Source: Nitrospirota bacterium (GTDB lineage Bacteria > Nitrospirota > Nitrospiria > Nitrospirales > UBA8639). Taken from it: a stretch of DNA of 5,787 bases. Location: assembly GCA_003235785.1 (NCBI GenBank), contig QJYE01000523.1:1-5787 (forward strand), in the 5' to 3' direction. The notes beneath the pieces were generated by a model, which was not told where the DNA came from, did no database searches, and saw only the letters and a program-made list of their open reading frames with translations. The translations under genes were made by a program, and so were the position numbers. Positions 5,663 through 5,787 of the stretch are shown in pieces (the first letter of the stretch is position 1; the number at the start of each line of letters is the position of its first letter).

Positions 5663-5787
5663 TTATTGAACGGTACCTTTGTTAAAATTCTTTCGATCAT
5701 CACCATAATCAGTGGCAATCGTTTTATCAGTTCGTGCATTGACCGTGTCTGGTTGAGGGGCACATTGCCAACAAGGAGCTGCCCCAG
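5663..5787 (-). CDS. Unrecognised protein, C-terminal 40 residues only (enters from the right edge)
   Basis: The minus-strand frame is open from the right edge to a TAA at 5665-5663, giving 40 full codons. The visible tail begins GAAPCWQCAPQPDTVNARTD and ends NFNKGTVQ. It is polar, rich in Asp, Asn, Thr and Lys, with one CxxC pair (CWQC) not followed by His, so it is not a c-type heme site. I do not recognise the family. Support for it being real is the terminator placed 27 bases after the stop in the same direction and the lack of a competing plus-strand frame. The start, length and any signal peptide lie outside the window. Confidence 0.55.
   Translation of the reverse strand, partial: GAAPCWQCAPQPDTVNARTDKTIATDYGDDRKNFNKGTVQ

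Noticed and set aside
5766..5777. CxxC pair in the right-edge protein as a cytochrome c heme site
   Set aside because: The residue after the second Cys is Ala, not His, so the CxxCH rule is not met.
1..5787. Mobile elements, CRISPR arrays, tRNA or rRNA genes, riboswitches
   Set aside because: No transposase or integrase frame, regularly spaced repeat, cloverleaf or known riboswitch consensus was seen. All genes of known function are housekeeping types in a compact arrangement.

Overview
This window looks like an ordinary piece of a free-living bacterial chromosome. It is dominated by a four-gene tetrapyrrole operon on the minus strand, with no sign of mobile DNA, phage genes, CRISPR or RNA genes. 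Base composition is roughly balanced by eye. The gene order (HemX/CcsA-like membrane protein, glutamyl-tRNA reductase, hydroxymethylbilane synthase, fused CobA-HemD) is one I associate with Nitrospirota, Deltaproteobacteria and some Clostridia. My best guess is Nitrospirota, possibly a Nitrospira-like nitrite oxidiser, but this is inferred from gene order and protein flavour only.

Minus strand, 4458 down to 1: a near-consensus sigma70-type promoter (TTGACC-17 bp-TATACT) lies about 45 bp upstream of a hemX/ccsA-like gene (4387-3578). Then follow hemA (3581-2223), hemC (2226-1279) and cobA-hemD (1274 to beyond base 1). hemX-hemA and hemA-hemC overlap by ATGA, and hemC-cobA/hemD are separated by 4 bases, so the block is almost certainly one transcript with coupled translation. 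HemA reduces glutamyl-tRNA to glutamate semialdehyde (C5 route). HemC makes hydroxymethylbilane. The HemD half closes it to uroporphyrinogen III. The CobA half methylates that toward precorrin-2, the entry to siroheme and cobalamin. The other pathway genes (hemL, hemB, hemE and later) are not in the window. The membrane protein next to HemA resembles the cytochrome c synthase CcsA but lacks its C-terminal histidines, so a HemX-like role tied to HemA is plausible.

Plus strand, 4513 to 5328: a divergent promoter (TAGACA-17 bp-TACTAT) drives rsmI, the 16S rRNA C1402 ribose 2'-O-methyltransferase. Its promoter position fixes the start at 4591 rather than the in-frame ATG at 4540, which lies inside the -10 box. 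The leader is U-rich with no Shine-Dalgarno sequence, and the protein is shorter than E. coli RsmI at the C-terminus.

Right end: a small TusA-family sulfur-carrier gene (5530-5306, minus) overlaps the 3' end of rsmI tail to tail by 23 bp. Upstream of it lies a strong 15-bp-stem hairpin with T runs on both sides (a bidirectional terminator, 5598-5636). Beyond that is the C-terminal 40 residues of an unrecognised minus-strand protein (stop at 5663) that enters from the right edge. I found no convincing new biological system here. The items most worth checking are the histidine-poor HemX fused by overlap to a Shine-Dalgarno-less hemA, the CPYN variant of the TusA motif, and the leaders of the two divergent genes.
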